Shown here piece by piece: positions 35,942 to 45,640 of a stretch of DNA of 64,000 nt (position 1 is the stretch's first letter; each line of letters begins with the position of its first letter). The DNA comes from Ramlibacter humi (GTDB lineage Bacteria > Pseudomonadota > Gammaproteobacteria > Burkholderiales > Burkholderiaceae_C), in NCBI RefSeq assembly GCF_004681975.1, contig NZ_SMLK01000003.1:310001-374000 (forward strand). Direction: 5' to 3'. The notes beneath the pieces are model-generated. The model was not told where the DNA came from. It did no database searches and saw nothing but the letters and a program-made list of their open reading frames with translations. The position numbers and the translations under genes are program-made.

Positions 35942-37822
35942 ATGAACAGATATCCCGTCTGGAAATACGCGATCCTGGTGGTCGCGCTGCTGGTGGGGGT
36001 GCTCTTCACCCTGCCCAACTTCTTCGGCGAGGCGCCGGCCGTGCAGGTCTCGGCCGCCAAGTCCACCGTCAGGATCGACGCCACCACCCAGGCGAAGGTC
36101 GAGCAGGCGCTTTCGGCCGCCGGCATCAAGCCGGAGCTGGTGCTGCTGGACCCCAACTCGGTGAAGGTGCGGCTGGACAGCACGGACACGCAGCTGAAAG
36201 CGCGTGACGCCATCCAGAAGTCGCTGGCGCCCAACCAGGACGATGCGCCGTACGTGGTGGCGCTGAATCTGCTGTCCAATTCGCCGCAGTGGCTGGCCGC
36301 CATCCACGCGGTCCCCATGTACCTGGGCCTGGACCTGCGCGGCGGCGTGCACTTCATGCTGCAGGTGGACATGCAGGCGGCGCTGACCAAGCGCGCCGAG
36401 TCGCTGTCCGGCGACCTGCGCAGCCAGCTGCGCGAAGCCAACGTGCGCCACAGCGGCATCGCCCGCAATGGCCAGCAGGTGGAGATCCGCGCCCGCGACA
36501 CGCAGACGGTGGCCGCCATCCGCAAGGTGCTGCAGGACCAGTTCGCCGACCTGCAGGCAACCGACAGCCCCGACGGCGCCGAATACAAGATCGTGGCCAC
36601 GCTCAAGCCGGACGCGGCCCGCCGCATCCAGGAGCAGGCGCTCAAGCAGAACATCGTCACGCTGCACAACCGTATCAATGAGCTGGGCGTGGCCGAGCCG
36701 GTGATCCAGCAGCAGGGCGCGGACCGCATCGTGGTGCAGCTGCCCGGCGTGCAGGACACCAGCCGCGCCAAGGCCATCCTGGGCCGCACCGCGACGCTGG
36801 AGATGCGCCTGGTGGACGAAAGCAGCGAGGCGCGCGCGGCCGAACTGGGCACGGGCCCGGTACCGTTCGGTTCCGAGCGCTACATCGAACGCGGCGGCCG
36901 GCCGGTCATCGTGAAGAAGCAGGTCATCCTGGCGGGCGACAGCCTGACCGACGCCCAACCGGGCTTCGACCAGCAGACCCAGCAGCCCAAGGTGGACCTG
37001 ACGGTGGACGCCAAGGGCGGCCGCATCATGCGCGAGGTCAGCCGCGAGAACCTGAAGAAGCGCATGGCCATCCTGCTGTTCGAAAAGGGCAAGGGTGAAG
37101 TGCTGACGGCGCCCGTCATCCAGGGCGAGCTGGGCACCCGCTTCCAGATCTCGGGCTCCATGAGCGTGAACGAGGCCAACGACCTGGCGCTGCTGCTGCG
37201 CGCCGGCGCCCTGGCCGCGCCGATGGAGATCATCGAGGAACTGACCATCGGCCCGAGCCTCGGCGCCGAGAACATCACCAAGGGCTTCCACAGCGTGGCC
37301 TGGGGCTTCGCCGCCATCGTGGCGTTCATGGCCGCCTACTACATGCTGTTCGGCCTGTTCTCCGGGCTGGCGCTGGCCGTCAACCTGCTGCTGCTGGTGG
37401 CCATCCTGTCCATGCTGCAGGCCACTCTCACGCTGCCGGGCATGGCGGCCATGGCGCTGGCGCTGGGCATGGCCATCGACTCCAACGTCCTGATCAACGA
37501 ACGGGTGCGGGAGGAGCTGCGCAACGGTGCGTCGCCGCAGGCGGCCATCCACGCGGGCTACGACCGGGCCTGGGCGACGATCCTGGACTCCAACGTCACC
37601 ACCCTGATCGCCGGCCTGGCGCTGCTGGCTTTCGGCTCCGGACCCGTCCGCGGGTTCGCGGTGGTGCACTGCATCGGCATCCTGACCTCCATGTTCTCCG
37701 CCGTGTTCTTCTCGCGCGGCCTGGTGAACCTGTGGTACGGGCGCCAGAAGAAGTTGAAGACGGTCTCCATCGGTACCGTCTGGCGCCCCGGCGCGGACCA
37801 CGCTATAACCAAGCCGGAGTGA
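35942..37822 (+). CDS. secD: Protein translocase subunit SecD
   Basis: A 626-residue RND-superfamily subunit that uses the proton gradient to help pull exported proteins across the inner membrane. TM1 is near residues 8-26. A large periplasmic P1 domain follows, with GLDLRGGVHFML (D1 motif), NRINELGVAEPVIQQQGADRIVVQLPG and LLLRAGALAAPMEIIEE. The last 150 residues hold TM2-6 with the GMAIDSNVLINERVREE relay motif. There is no ribosome site: an inverted repeat fills the space before the ATG. secF follows after 15 bases. Confidence 0.96.
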   Translation: MNRYPVWKYAILVVALLVGVLFTLPNFFGEAPAVQVSAAKSTVRIDATTQAKVEQALSAAGIKPELVLLDPNSVKVRLDSTDTQLKARDAIQKSLAPNQDDAPYVVALNLLSNSPQWLAAIHAVPMYLGLDLRGGVHFMLQVDMQAALTKRAESLSGDLRSQLREANVRHSGIARNGQQVEIRARDTQTVAAIRKVLQDQFADLQATDSPDGAEYKIVATLKPDAARRIQEQALKQNIVTLHNRINELGVAEPVIQQQGADRIVVQLPGVQDTSRAKAILGRTATLEMRLVDESSEARAAELGTGPVPFGSERYIERGGRPVIVKKQVILAGDSLTDAQPGFDQQTQQPKVDLTVDAKGGRIMREVSRENLKKRMAILLFEKGKGEVLTAPVIQGELGTRFQISGSMSVNEANDLALLLRAGALAAPMEIIEELTIGPSLGAENITKGFHSVAWGFAAIVAFMAAYYMLFGLFSGLALAVNLLLLVAILSMLQATLTLPGMAAMALALGMAIDSNVLINERVREELRNGASPQAAIHAGYDRAWATILDSNVTTLIAGLALLAFGSGPVRGFAVVHCIGILTSMFSAVFFSRGLVNLWYGRQKKLKTVSIGTVWRPGADHAITKPE

Positions 37823-37837
37823 GGCAGGGCCAAGAAC

Positions 37838-38788
37838 ATGGAATTCTTCAAGATCCGCCGCGACATCCCGTTCATGGAGAACGCGCTGGTGTTCAACGTG
37901 GTTTCCTTCCTCACGTTCGTCGCCGCGGTGTTCTTCCTAGTGACCAGGGGGCTGCACCTGTCGGTGGAATTCACCGGCGGCACCGTGATGCAGGTGGGCT
38001 ACACCCACGCGGCCGACGTCGAAGGCGTGCGCCGCACGGTGGCGGACCTGGGTTACGCCGACGTGCAGGTGCAGAACTTCGGCACCGCCAGCGACGTGAT
38101 GATCCGCCTGCCGGCGCAAAAGGGCGTCAGCTCGGCGCAGCAAAGTGAGCGCGTGCTGAGCGCGCTGAAGGCCGCCGACCAGGGCGTGACGCTGCACCGC
38201 ACCGAGTTCGTCGGCCCGCAGGTCGGCGAGGAGCTGGCCACCGACGGCCTGAAGGCGCTGGCCATGGTGGTCGCCGGCATCGTCATCTACCTGGCCTTCC
38301 GCTTCGAGTGGAAGTTCGCGGTGGCGGCCATCATCGCCAACCTGCACGACGTGGTCATCATCCTGGGCTTCTTCGCCTTCTTCCAGTGGGAGTTCTCGCT
38401 GGCGGTGCTGGCGGCGGTGCTGGCGGTGCTGGGCTACTCGGTGAACGAGTCGGTGGTCATCTTCGACCGGATCCGGGAGAACTTCCGGCGCTACCGCAAG
38501 ATGAACACGGTGCAGATCATCGACAACGCGATCACGTCGACGATCAGCCGCACCATCATCACCCACGGCTCCACCCAGATGATGGTGCTGTCCATGCTGC
38601 TGTTCGGCGGCCCGACGCTGCACCACTTCGCGCTGGCGCTGACCATCGGCATCCTGTTCGGCATCTATTCGTCGGTGTTCGTCGCCGCCGCCATCGCCAT
38701 GTGGCTGGGCGTCAAGCGCGAAGACCTGGTCAAGGGGGGCTCCCGCAAGGAGGACCCGAACGACCCCAACGCGGGCGCGGTGGTTTGA
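37838..38788 (+). CDS. secF: Protein translocase subunit SecF
   Basis: The 316-residue partner of SecD. It has TM1 (about 20-37), the periplasmic SVEFTGGTVMQV block, and five C-terminal helices including GYSVNESVVIFDRIRENFR, the conserved proton-path motif, and NAITSTISRTIITHGSTQMM. Length and motifs are standard. It probably shares a transcript with yajC, secD and the following DUF1631 gene. Confidence 0.96.
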   Translation: MEFFKIRRDIPFMENALVFNVVSFLTFVAAVFFLVTRGLHLSVEFTGGTVMQVGYTHAADVEGVRRTVADLGYADVQVQNFGTASDVMIRLPAQKGVSSAQQSERVLSALKAADQGVTLHRTEFVGPQVGEELATDGLKALAMVVAGIVIYLAFRFEWKFAVAAIIANLHDVVIILGFFAFFQWEFSLAVLAAVLAVLGYSVNESVVIFDRIRENFRRYRKMNTVQIIDNAITSTISRTIITHGSTQMMVLSMLLFGGPTLHHFALALTIGILFGIYSSVFVAAAIAMWLGVKREDLVKGGSRKEDPNDPNAGAVV

Positions 38789-38798
38789 CGGAACGGAC

Positions 38799-41501
38799 GT
38801 GAGCAGCCAGCCTTCCTCCAACCAGGCGGCCGTGGCACGGCAGGCGCGGGAGCATTTCGTCGGCCTGCTCGAAGGCTCGCTGCCCGCGTTGACGGATGGC
38901 ATCCGTGCCCGCCTGATCGAGCAGGTGGATGCGTCCACCAGCACGCGCGAGGCGCAGGAGCGGCGCGACGCAATGCTGGACTTTGACCGCCAGCGCCGTC
39001 CCTGGCAGGAAGGCGTGGCCAAGGCCTGGCGGCGCGCGGTGCTGCCGCCCACCGCCACGGCACGCGTGCGGCTGGAGGCCATCAACCTGTCGCTCATCGG
39101 CGACGAGGTGGTCGAGAACAAGATCCTGGCGTCGCGTGTCGCGCTGTCGGTGGCGGAGAAGTCCACCTTCGAGCTGAACGACCTGAAGGCGCGCATGGAG
39201 CACCTGGACGGCGAAGAGCTGGCCGGCCACGACGTGCTGCGGCCGGAAGCGGTCGCCCAGCTGATGGTCGAGCAGTGGAACACCGCCGGCCTGCCGCGCC
39301 CGACCTGGGTGCTGGTGCAGGACGTGATCCAGAAGCACATGGTGGAAACCATGCTCGCGGCTTACCAGTCGACCAACAAGCTGCTGGTCGATCGCGGCGT
39401 GCTGCCGGACATCGACCTGAGCGCGCGCGTCAAGCGCAATGCGTCCTCACCCAAGCGGCGGCCGGCGTCCAGCGCGGCACCCGGTGAGGGTGGCGGGACC
39501 CCCGATACGGGCGGTACCGGCGGCACCGGAGCGGGTGGCTTGGCCGGTGGCGGCGGTGGCGGTGGAAGCGGCTATGGCAATTCTTCCGGCTACGGTGGCG
39601 GTCCCGGCGGCGGTGGTGGCGGCTCCGGCGGCTCGTCCGGTTACGGCGGCGGTCCTGGCGGCGGCGCGGGTGGCCCTGGTGGCGCAGGCGGCGGCTATGG
39701 CGGTTCCGGCGGTTATGGCGGCTCGGGCGCTGGTTCGGGCGCTGGTTCGGGCGGCCATGGTGCCGGCGCTTCCGGCGGCCCGGGTGGGGATGCCGGAGCA
39801 TCAGCTGCTGGCGCAGGGAGTGGCTACGGCGGCGGTGTCGGCGGAAGCTTTGGTGGTGGCGGCGGCGGCGGGGGCCGCGGCGGCTACGCGGGCGGCGATG
39901 CCGGCGCGGCGTCCAGCTACGGCGGCCCGGGCCACACGCGCGGCCTGGGCGGCAGCGCGGCGGAAGAAACCCGGATGATGACCGCCACCACGCCGCTGGC
40001 GCGCGCCAAGGCGCGGGCCACCGGCGTGATTGGGCAGCTCAAGCGCCTGCTGACGGAAAAGGCCGGCTTCGATCCCAATCAGGCGGTGGCGCCCTCGCCC
40101 GCGCTGGCGGAAGCCATGGGTCGGCACCACACCCAGGTGCAGACCCAGGTGTCCACCGAAGTCGCGCCCGACACGGCCGGCGAGGTGGTGGTCTACGACG
40201 ACGCCGCGGTCGAACGCGCGGCGGTTGACCTGCGCCAGCGCACCGGCGAGCTGAAGAAGAAGGCCTCCACGCAGAGCGAGAAGGCCACCATCGAGATTGT
40301 CGCGCTCATGTTCCAGAGCATCCTGGCCGAGGAGCGCATCCCGCCCGCCGTGCGGGTGTGGTTCGCGCGGCTGCAGATGCCGGTGCTGCGCGTGGCGCTG
40401 GCCGAGCCTGAATTCTTCGGCACGCTGCAGCACCCCGCGCGCCAGCTGATCGACCGCATGGGCTCGTGCGTGCTGGGCTTCGATGCCGCGGCCATCGGCG
40501 GCAGCGCGCTGGAGATCGAGATCAAGCGCGTGGTGCAGGTCATCGAGCAGTACCCCGAGACCGGCAGGCGCGTGTTCCAGCTGGTGTACGACGAATTCCA
40601 GAAGTTCCTGGCCAAGTTCCTCACCGAGAAGGGCGACACCCAGAAGGTGGTGAGCATCGCGCAGCAGGTGGAGCAGAAGGAGACGATGGCGATCCAGTAC
40701 ACCATCGAGCTTCGCAAGATGCTGGCCGACCTGCCGGTGCGCGACGAGATCCGCGAGTTCCTGTTCAAGATCTGGGCCGAGGTGCTGGCCGTGGCCGCCG
40801 TCAAGCACGGCCCGCAGCACGAAGAGACGGTGTCGCTGAAGAAATCGGCGGCCGACCTGGTGTGGTCCGCCAGCGCCAAGCCCAACCGGGCCGAGCGCGC
40901 CAAGGTGATCCAGGAGCTGCCCGCGCTGCTGCAGCGCCTGCGCAAGGGCATGTCGCTGATGGGCCTGCAGGGCGCCGACCAGGAGAACCACATCAAGGTG
41001 ATCGGCGACACGCTGGCCGACGCCTTCATGTCCAAGACCGAGTCCATCCCGCAGCAGCAGATCGACGCCATCGGCAAGCGCCTGGCCAACCTCGAGGACT
41101 TCATCACCGACGACCCGTCGGTGGACCTGGAGCTGGACCAGGACGCGCTGGAGATGATGCTGGGCATCGACGCTTCGATGATCGAAGTGGTGGCCGACGG
41201 CGGCTCCAAGCCCAGCGACGCCATGCTGGCGTGGGCCGCGGAACTGCAGCAGGGCAACTGGTTCACGCTGGACCACAACGGCAAGGTGCACCAGGTGCAG
41301 TACGTCTGGCGCAGCGACCGCGGCCAGCTGCACCTGTTCGCGTCCGGTGAAGGCCGCAGTTTCCTGGTGCAGATGAAGCGGCTGGCGGCCTACCTGCAGG
41401 CAGGGCTGCTGCTGCCGGCGGAGGAAGAAGCGCTCACCGTGCGTGCCACGCGCGACGCGCTGGCCAAGCTGGACGCCAATCCGGAACGCCTGCTGGCGTG
41501 A
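38799..41501 (+). CDS. DUF1631 family protein with large glycine-rich insert
   Basis: A 900-residue cytosolic protein. Residues 1-220 and about 390-900 match DUF1631, an uncharacterised family of proteobacteria: for example QREHFVGLLEGSLPALTD-like start, VALMFQSILAEERIPPAVRVWFARLQMPVLRVAL, and the C-terminal GNWFTLDHNGKVHQVQYVWRSDRGQLHLFAS, a PilZ-like segment. Between them, about residues 229-386, lies a nearly pure Gly/Ser/Ala/Tyr region rich in GYGG and GGSG units, predicted to be disordered. GTG start after a GGAACGGAC stretch, 11 bases beyond secF. A strong terminator follows. Function is unknown; the PilZ-like end could allow c-di-GMP binding, but its Arg motif is not evident. Confidence 0.82.
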   Translation: MSSQPSSNQAAVARQAREHFVGLLEGSLPALTDGIRARLIEQVDASTSTREAQERRDAMLDFDRQRRPWQEGVAKAWRRAVLPPTATARVRLEAINLSLIGDEVVENKILASRVALSVAEKSTFELNDLKARMEHLDGEELAGHDVLRPEAVAQLMVEQWNTAGLPRPTWVLVQDVIQKHMVETMLAAYQSTNKLLVDRGVLPDIDLSARVKRNASSPKRRPASSAAPGEGGGTPDTGGTGGTGAGGLAGGGGGGGSGYGNSSGYGGGPGGGGGGSGGSSGYGGGPGGGAGGPGGAGGGYGGSGGYGGSGAGSGAGSGGHGAGASGGPGGDAGASAAGAGSGYGGGVGGSFGGGGGGGGRGGYAGGDAGAASSYGGPGHTRGLGGSAAEETRMMTATTPLARAKARATGVIGQLKRLLTEKAGFDPNQAVAPSPALAEAMGRHHTQVQTQVSTEVAPDTAGEVVVYDDAAVERAAVDLRQRTGELKKKASTQSEKATIEIVALMFQSILAEERIPPAVRVWFARLQMPVLRVALAEPEFFGTLQHPARQLIDRMGSCVLGFDAAAIGGSALEIEIKRVVQVIEQYPETGRRVFQLVYDEFQKFLAKFLTEKGDTQKVVSIAQQVEQKETMAIQYTIELRKMLADLPVRDEIREFLFKIWAEVLAVAAVKHGPQHEETVSLKKSAADLVWSASAKPNRAERAKVIQELPALLQRLRKGMSLMGLQGADQENHIKVIGDTLADAFMSKTESIPQQQIDAIGKRLANLEDFITDDPSVDLELDQDALEMMLGIDASMIEVVADGGSKPSDAMLAWAAELQQGNWFTLDHNGKVHQVQYVWRSDRGQLHLFASGEGRSFLVQMKRLAAYLQAGLLLPAEEEALTVRATRDALAKLDANPERLLA
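39487..39954 (+). repeat. Glycine-rich low-complexity coding stretch
   Basis: About 470 bases of GGC/GGT/GGX codons broken by Tyr, Ser and Ala codons inside the DUF1631 gene. The DNA is repetitive at the codon level, not an exact tandem array. Frame is kept throughout, and mixed synonymous glycine codons argue for protein-level selection rather than recent slippage alone. Confidence 0.8.
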
Positions 41502-41517
41502 TCCCGCTGCGCCAATG

Positions 41518-41549
41518 AAAAGGCCCGCGTCAGCGGGCCTTTGTTTTTT
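41518..41549 (+). terminator. Rho-independent terminator of the yajC-secDF-DUF1631 operon
   Basis: AGGCCCGC / GCGGGCCT stem with loop GTCA, followed by TTGTTTTTTG; an AAA run precedes the stem, so it may work in both directions for the convergent smg operon. Confidence 0.9.
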
Positions 41550-41567
41550 GCGGAACCTTGTCCGCCG

Positions 41568-42041
41568 TCAGTGGGCGACGCGGCCGGTGTGGTCCTCGCA
41601 AAGCTCGTCGAGGATCAGCGCGTCGGGCTCCTGTCCCATGCTCCAGTACACCATCAGCACGATGATCTTCAGGTCGTCCAGCGACACCGGGTCCCCGGGC
41701 GCGGCCATCGCGCGGTCGACGACGATCTCGCGCATCGCGGGCGGCAGCACGCCGGCGGAGTCGAGGAAGCTGATGAAGCCCAGGCACTGCGCACCCAGGT
41801 GATCCTGTTCGGCGACCGAGTACACGCGCAGAGCGCCGGAGGTCTCGGCAAGGGCGTAAGTGGGTTCGGGAACCTGCGCGCTCTGCGCCGCGAAATTCAG
41901 GCCATCGAGCCAGGCCAGCGCTTCCTGGATCTCGTCCGGCTCGAAGCCGTGGGCGCTGAGCTTGCGTCCGAGTTGCTGAAGTTCGGGGCAGGCATCCCCG
42001 CGCCAGAAGTGTTCATACACAAACACCAGCACATCGAACAT
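41568..42041 (-). CDS. smg: Smg family protein (DUF494)
   Basis: A 157-residue protein beginning MFDVLVFVYEHFW and containing LGRKLSAHGFEPDEIQEALAWLDGL, the family hallmark, plus the C-terminal LKIIVLMVYWSMGQEPDALILDELCED. The molecular role is unknown. It is last in the lysM-dprA-smg operon, an arrangement conserved in beta- and gammaproteobacteria (in many genomes followed by topA, which is not here). It ends against the operon terminator from the other strand. Confidence 0.93.
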   Translation of the reverse strand: MFDVLVFVYEHFWRGDACPELQQLGRKLSAHGFEPDEIQEALAWLDGLNFAAQSAQVPEPTYALAETSGALRVYSVAEQDHLGAQCLGFISFLDSAGVLPPAMREIVVDRAMAAPGDPVSLDDLKIIVLMVYWSMGQEPDALILDELCEDHTGRVAH

Positions 42042-42129
42042 GGAAGGCAAATATAGAGCAGAACGCCGGCCGTGCGGGGGGCAATTTTGTCCCGTGTGTT
42101 GCGGGCGCGCATCGTGCGCGCGGTGACGT

Positions 42130-43239
42130 TCAGGCGAGCTGCTGGCGCTGGAAGAGGCCGCCGGGCAAACGCGCGACGAGGCCTTCGAGTTCCAGTTCGA
42201 GCAGCTGTGCCTGCAGGTCCGCGGCGGAGATGCCGGTGCGTGCCACCAGCGCATCGAGGCCGACCGGATCGAAGCCCATCGCTTCGAGCAGCGGACGTTC
42301 CTCGCGGCTGGGCGATGGCGCGTCCATGGTCTTTGCCGCTGCGGCGCGGGGCGCGAGTTCCTCCAGCACGTCCTGCGCGGTCTCCACCAGCTTCGCGCCC
42401 TGGCGCAGCAGCTCGTGGCAGCCGCGCGATTGCGGCGAATGGATGGAACCCGGGATCGCGAACACGTCGCGGCCCTGCTCCGCGGCCTGCCGCGCGGTGA
42501 TGAGCGAACCCGATTTCAGCGCCGCTTCCACCACCAGAGTGCCCAGCCCCAGCGCCGAGATGATGCGGTTGCGGCGCGGGAAGTTCTCCGGCAGCGGGCC
42601 GATGCCCAGCGGGTATTCGGAGACGATGAGGCCGCGTCCGGCGATGCGGTGCGCGAGGTCGTGATGCTGCGGCGGGTAGACACGGTCCAGGCCGGTGCCG
42701 ACCACGGCGATGGTCGCCAGCTGCCCCTCGGCGGCGCCCTCCAGTGCGCCCTCGTGCGCCGCGCCGTCGATGCCCAGGGCGAGCCCGGAGACCACGGTGA
42801 GGCCCGCTTGCGCAAAGCTGTGGCCGAACCGCCGCGCGTTCTCGCGTCCCTGCGGTGTCGGATTGCGGCTGCCGACCACTGCGATGGCGCGTGGCCATTC
42901 GGCCACCGGTTGGCCGTGCGCGTAAAGCAGTAGCGGCGGGTCTTCGGTCTGCAGCAGCGCGGGCGGATAGGCAGGGTCGCCCAGCGTCAGGACGCGGCGC
43001 CGGCCCGGCTCGGCCTGCAGCCAGGCCCAGGTGGCGTCCAGCAAGGCGGGAAGCCCCTGGGGCTCGGCCAGCAGCGCTTCCAGTTGCCGGTGCGGCAGGA
43101 CCGTGCCCAGCGCTTCAGGCGCCTGCGCGAAGATTTGCTGGGGAAGCCCGAAAGCCGCGAGGAGCCGCCGTGCGGCCGGCCGGCCGATGTCGGGCGACCA
43201 GGCCAGCCGAAGCCAGCCGGCCAGCTCCTCGCGCTGCAC
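42130..43239 (-). CDS. dprA: DNA-processing protein DprA
   Basis: Loads RecA on single-stranded DNA taken up during natural transformation. The 369-residue product has an N-terminal helical region (about 1-85), the Rossmann-like core (about 90-300: IAVVGSRNPTPQGRENARRFG, SGLALGIDGAAHEGAL, VVGTGLDRVYPPQH, PRRNRIISALG, SGSLITARQAAEQGRDVFAIPG) and a C-terminal winged-helix DML1-like domain. GTG start at 43237-43239. It is 5 bases downstream of the LysM gene. Confidence 0.95.
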   Translation of the reverse strand: MQREELAGWLRLAWSPDIGRPAARRLLAAFGLPQQIFAQAPEALGTVLPHRQLEALLAEPQGLPALLDATWAWLQAEPGRRRVLTLGDPAYPPALLQTEDPPLLLYAHGQPVAEWPRAIAVVGSRNPTPQGRENARRFGHSFAQAGLTVVSGLALGIDGAAHEGALEGAAEGQLATIAVVGTGLDRVYPPQHHDLAHRIAGRGLIVSEYPLGIGPLPENFPRRNRIISALGLGTLVVEAALKSGSLITARQAAEQGRDVFAIPGSIHSPQSRGCHELLRQGAKLVETAQDVLEELAPRAAAAKTMDAPSPSREERPLLEAMGFDPVGLDALVARTGISAADLQAQLLELELEGLVARLPGGLFQRQQLA

Positions 43240-43244
43240 GGGGA

Positions 43245-44468
43245 TCAGCGTGGGTTGACGACCCGGTCGCCGACCTGGACGCCGTCGCCGGACTCCAGGA
43301 TGAGCGCGTACGACAGGTGGTCGAACGGCCGGAACACCATCAGCAGGCCGTTGCGCTCGTTGGGCAGCTTGATGGTGGCACGCTCGCCGTTGGTGGTGCG
43401 GTCCACCACGGTGGCGCCGGCACGCTGGATGGCCAGCACGTGGCCGGATTCCAGCCCGTCGGCCGTGCCCTTGTTGATGACGACCACCTGGTTCTGGCCG
43501 GCCATGCCCACGGCGTCGCCGTACATGGAGACCACGGAGGCGTCGATGCGGGCTTCGGGAGCGCGCGGCGTGTAGCTGACCAGCTGGCGCGGCGGCTCGG
43601 GCAGCAGGCGGTCGCCGATGGCGATCTCGCCGCGGGCCGACACGATGTCCAGCGTCGCCGGGATGGGCATGGCCTTGCCCTTGCCGCCGGCCGGCTCCTC
43701 GGTGCCTTCGCCGCGCACCAGGGTGGCCTTGCCCAGGTACTGCGCCTCGTAGCCCAGCACGCTGCGCGTGACGGGGTCACGCAGCGGCACGGCTTCGCGG
43801 AAGACGCGGAATTCCTCCAGCGGGCCGCTGGTCTTCACGGCCAGCGGCGTGCCATTGCTGGCGCGGGCATACACGCGGTCACCGCGCGTGATGAGCACCC
43901 GGTTTTCCGGCACCGCGACGATGCGAGGCGCCTTTTCCATGGTGCCGGGCTCGACGATGACGGGCTCGGCCAGGAAGGGCTCGATCAGGTTGGGCTGCAG
44001 GGTGGGCAGGGCCGTGTCGGCCAGCGTTTCGATGCGCACGCGTGGCGACACGCGCAGCGTCTCGGTCGGCGGCGTGTCGAGGGCGCCTTGCGCCTGCTGC
44101 ACGCGCAGGCGGGCGCGGTCGCCGCTCTTCTCCAGCACCAGCACCTGGCCCGGATAGATGCGGTGCGGGTTGCGCACTTCCTGCATGTTCATGCCCCACA
44201 GCTCGGGCCAACGCCACGGGCTGGTGAGGAAGAGCCGGGAGATGGCCCACAGCGTGTCGCCGCTCTTGACGGTGTAGCTGTCCGGCGCGTTGGGCGCCAG
44301 CTCGCTCAAAGGCACGCCGCCCTGGGCCACCTGCTGGGCCGTGGACCGCTGGGCCGGCGAAACCGGCTGGGCCATGGCAGGCAGGGCCACCAGCGCGGCG
44401 GCCAGCACGACCGCAGCGCGGCGTGCAAACGGGGGGAGGGCGGCCACGGCCTCGCGTTGCGCCATCAT
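43245..44468 (-). CDS. LysM peptidoglycan-binding exported protein
   Basis: A 407-residue protein with a signal peptide (to about residue 34, ALVALPAMAQ), one LysM domain (about 64-115: DSYTVKSGDTLWAISRLFLTSPWRWPELWGMNMQEVRNPHRIYPGQVLVL) and a long C-terminal region of beta-type repeats found in this family. It should bind the cell wall in the periplasm. A strong AGGAGG ribosome site lies five bases before the first of two tandem ATGs. It is the promoter-proximal gene of the lysM-dprA-smg operon and diverges from def. Confidence 0.92.
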   Translation of the reverse strand: MMAQREAVAALPPFARRAAVVLAAALVALPAMAQPVSPAQRSTAQQVAQGGVPLSELAPNAPDSYTVKSGDTLWAISRLFLTSPWRWPELWGMNMQEVRNPHRIYPGQVLVLEKSGDRARLRVQQAQGALDTPPTETLRVSPRVRIETLADTALPTLQPNLIEPFLAEPVIVEPGTMEKAPRIVAVPENRVLITRGDRVYARASNGTPLAVKTSGPLEEFRVFREAVPLRDPVTRSVLGYEAQYLGKATLVRGEGTEEPAGGKGKAMPIPATLDIVSARGEIAIGDRLLPEPPRQLVSYTPRAPEARIDASVVSMYGDAVGMAGQNQVVVINKGTADGLESGHVLAIQRAGATVVDRTTNGERATIKLPNERNGLLMVFRPFDHLSYALILESGDGVQVGDRVVNPR

Positions 44469-44505
44469 CTGTTCCTCCTCGACTCGACTTGACAAATCAC
44501 TGCCG

Positions 44506-44535
44506 ATTCTGCGCTTAAGCCCTTGATTTCGGCAA
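44506..44535 (-). promoter_or_regulatory. Candidate promoter of the lysM-dprA-smg operon
   Basis: On the minus strand TTGCCG (44535-44530), an 18-base spacer, and CAGAAT (44511-44506), giving a leader of about 30 bases. Confidence 0.4.
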
Positions 44536-44607
44536 CGTTTATGGCTTGTTGACGCGGCAGGGCTCCGGAAAAGTGGCGAAAATAGCGACAGCCCCCACCT
44601 GCTTCCC

Positions 44608-45120
44608 ATGGCCCTGCTCCCCATCCTCTGTTATCCCGACCCCCGCCTGACCACCGTGGCCAAGCCCGTGCAGGCCGTCGACGCCCGCATCCGCCAGCTG
44701 GTGGCCGACATGCTGGAAACCATGTACGACGCCAATGGCATCGGGCTGGCGGCGACGCAAGTGGACACCCACGAGCGGATCATCGTCATCGACGTATCGG
44801 AGGAGCGCAACCGGCCGCTGGTGCTGGTGAATCCCGAGATCGTCTGGGCGAGCGAGGAAAAGCAGCTCAATGACGAAGGCTGCCTTTCCGTGCCGGGCAT
44901 TTACGACGGCGTGGAGCGCTCCATCGCCGTGAAAGTCAGTGCCCTGGACGAGAATGGCCAGCCGCGCACCCTGGAGGCCGAGGGCATCCTGGCCGTGTGC
45001 ATCCAGCACGAGATGGACCACCTGCTGGGCAAGGTGTTCGTCGAGTACCTGTCGCCCCTCAAGCGCAACCGCATCAAGACCAAGATGCTCAAGGTGCGCC
45101 GCGAGACCGAGCGGGCCTGA
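44608..45120 (+). CDS. def: Peptide deformylase
   Basis: Removes the formyl group from nascent proteins. The 170-residue enzyme has all three metal/catalytic motifs: GIGLAATQ (44-51), EGCLSVP (90-96, metal ligand Cys92) and QHEMDH (133-138, two His ligands and catalytic Glu). It starts the def-lipoprotein-fmt group; def and fmt are paired in most bacteria. The gap to the next gene is 17 bases. Confidence 0.97.
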   Translation: MALLPILCYPDPRLTTVAKPVQAVDARIRQLVADMLETMYDANGIGLAATQVDTHERIIVIDVSEERNRPLVLVNPEIVWASEEKQLNDEGCLSVPGIYDGVERSIAVKVSALDENGQPRTLEAEGILAVCIQHEMDHLLGKVFVEYLSPLKRNRIKTKMLKVRRETERA

Positions 45121-45137
45121 GCCCCGGAGTGCCCACC

Positions 45138-45629
45138 ATGCGCGCCCGCATCGCCGCCGTTCTTGCCGCTGCGTCCGTCGCGGCCTGCGCCGTCAACCCG
45201 TTCGCCGACGTCGTGCCCGGCACGCCTCGCCAGGATGTGATCGCCCGCCTGGGCCAGCCTACCCGCGTGGTCCCCATCGTGGGCGGTGAGCGCCTGCAGT
45301 ACTCGTACCAGCCGTTCGGCCGCGCCACGTGGATGGTGGACCTGGATGGAGCGGGACGGGTCGTCAGCGCGCGGCAGGTGCTGAACTCGCGCGAGTTCGC
45401 TCGCATCGTGCCGGGCCAGTGGACGCGCGAGGACATGGAACGCGAGTTCGGCCCGCCCGACCACTTCGAGCACGTGAGCAGCTGGGACGGCCCGATCGCC
45501 ACCTACCAGTGGCGCGACCTGGACGGCAGCTTGATGTTCTATTACGTCTACCTCGACCGGGCTGGCGTGGTGCAGCGGGCACACCCGGGCATCGACTTCA
45601 TCAACGCCCCCGACGACCGTAACCGGTGA
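45138..45629 (+). CDS. SmpA/OmlA (BamE)-like lipoprotein
   Basis: A 163-residue lipoprotein; the signal peptide ends in SVAAC (Cys17). The mature part holds two copies of a small alpha-beta module: [19 protein letters not shown]...[19 protein letters not shown] and [20 protein letters not shown]...[23 protein letters not shown]. Each resembles the BamE/OmlA fold. The genuine bamE is expected elsewhere (usually near fur), so this is a paralogue of unknown role, probably in the outer membrane. It lies between def and fmt. Confidence 0.78.
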   Translation: MRARIAAVLAAASVAACAVNPFADVVPGTPRQDVIARLGQPTRVVPIVGGERLQYSYQPFGRATWMVDLDGAGRVVSARQVLNSREFARIVPGQWTREDMEREFGPPDHFEHVSSWDGPIATYQWRDLDGSLMFYYVYLDRAGVVQRAHPGIDFINAPDDRNR

Positions 45630-45640
45630 CGGCGCTGCGC

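Noticed and set aside
39487-39954. CRISPR-like or exact tandem DNA array
   Set aside because: The repeats are codon-level glycine runs within an open reading frame, without fixed unit or spacers.
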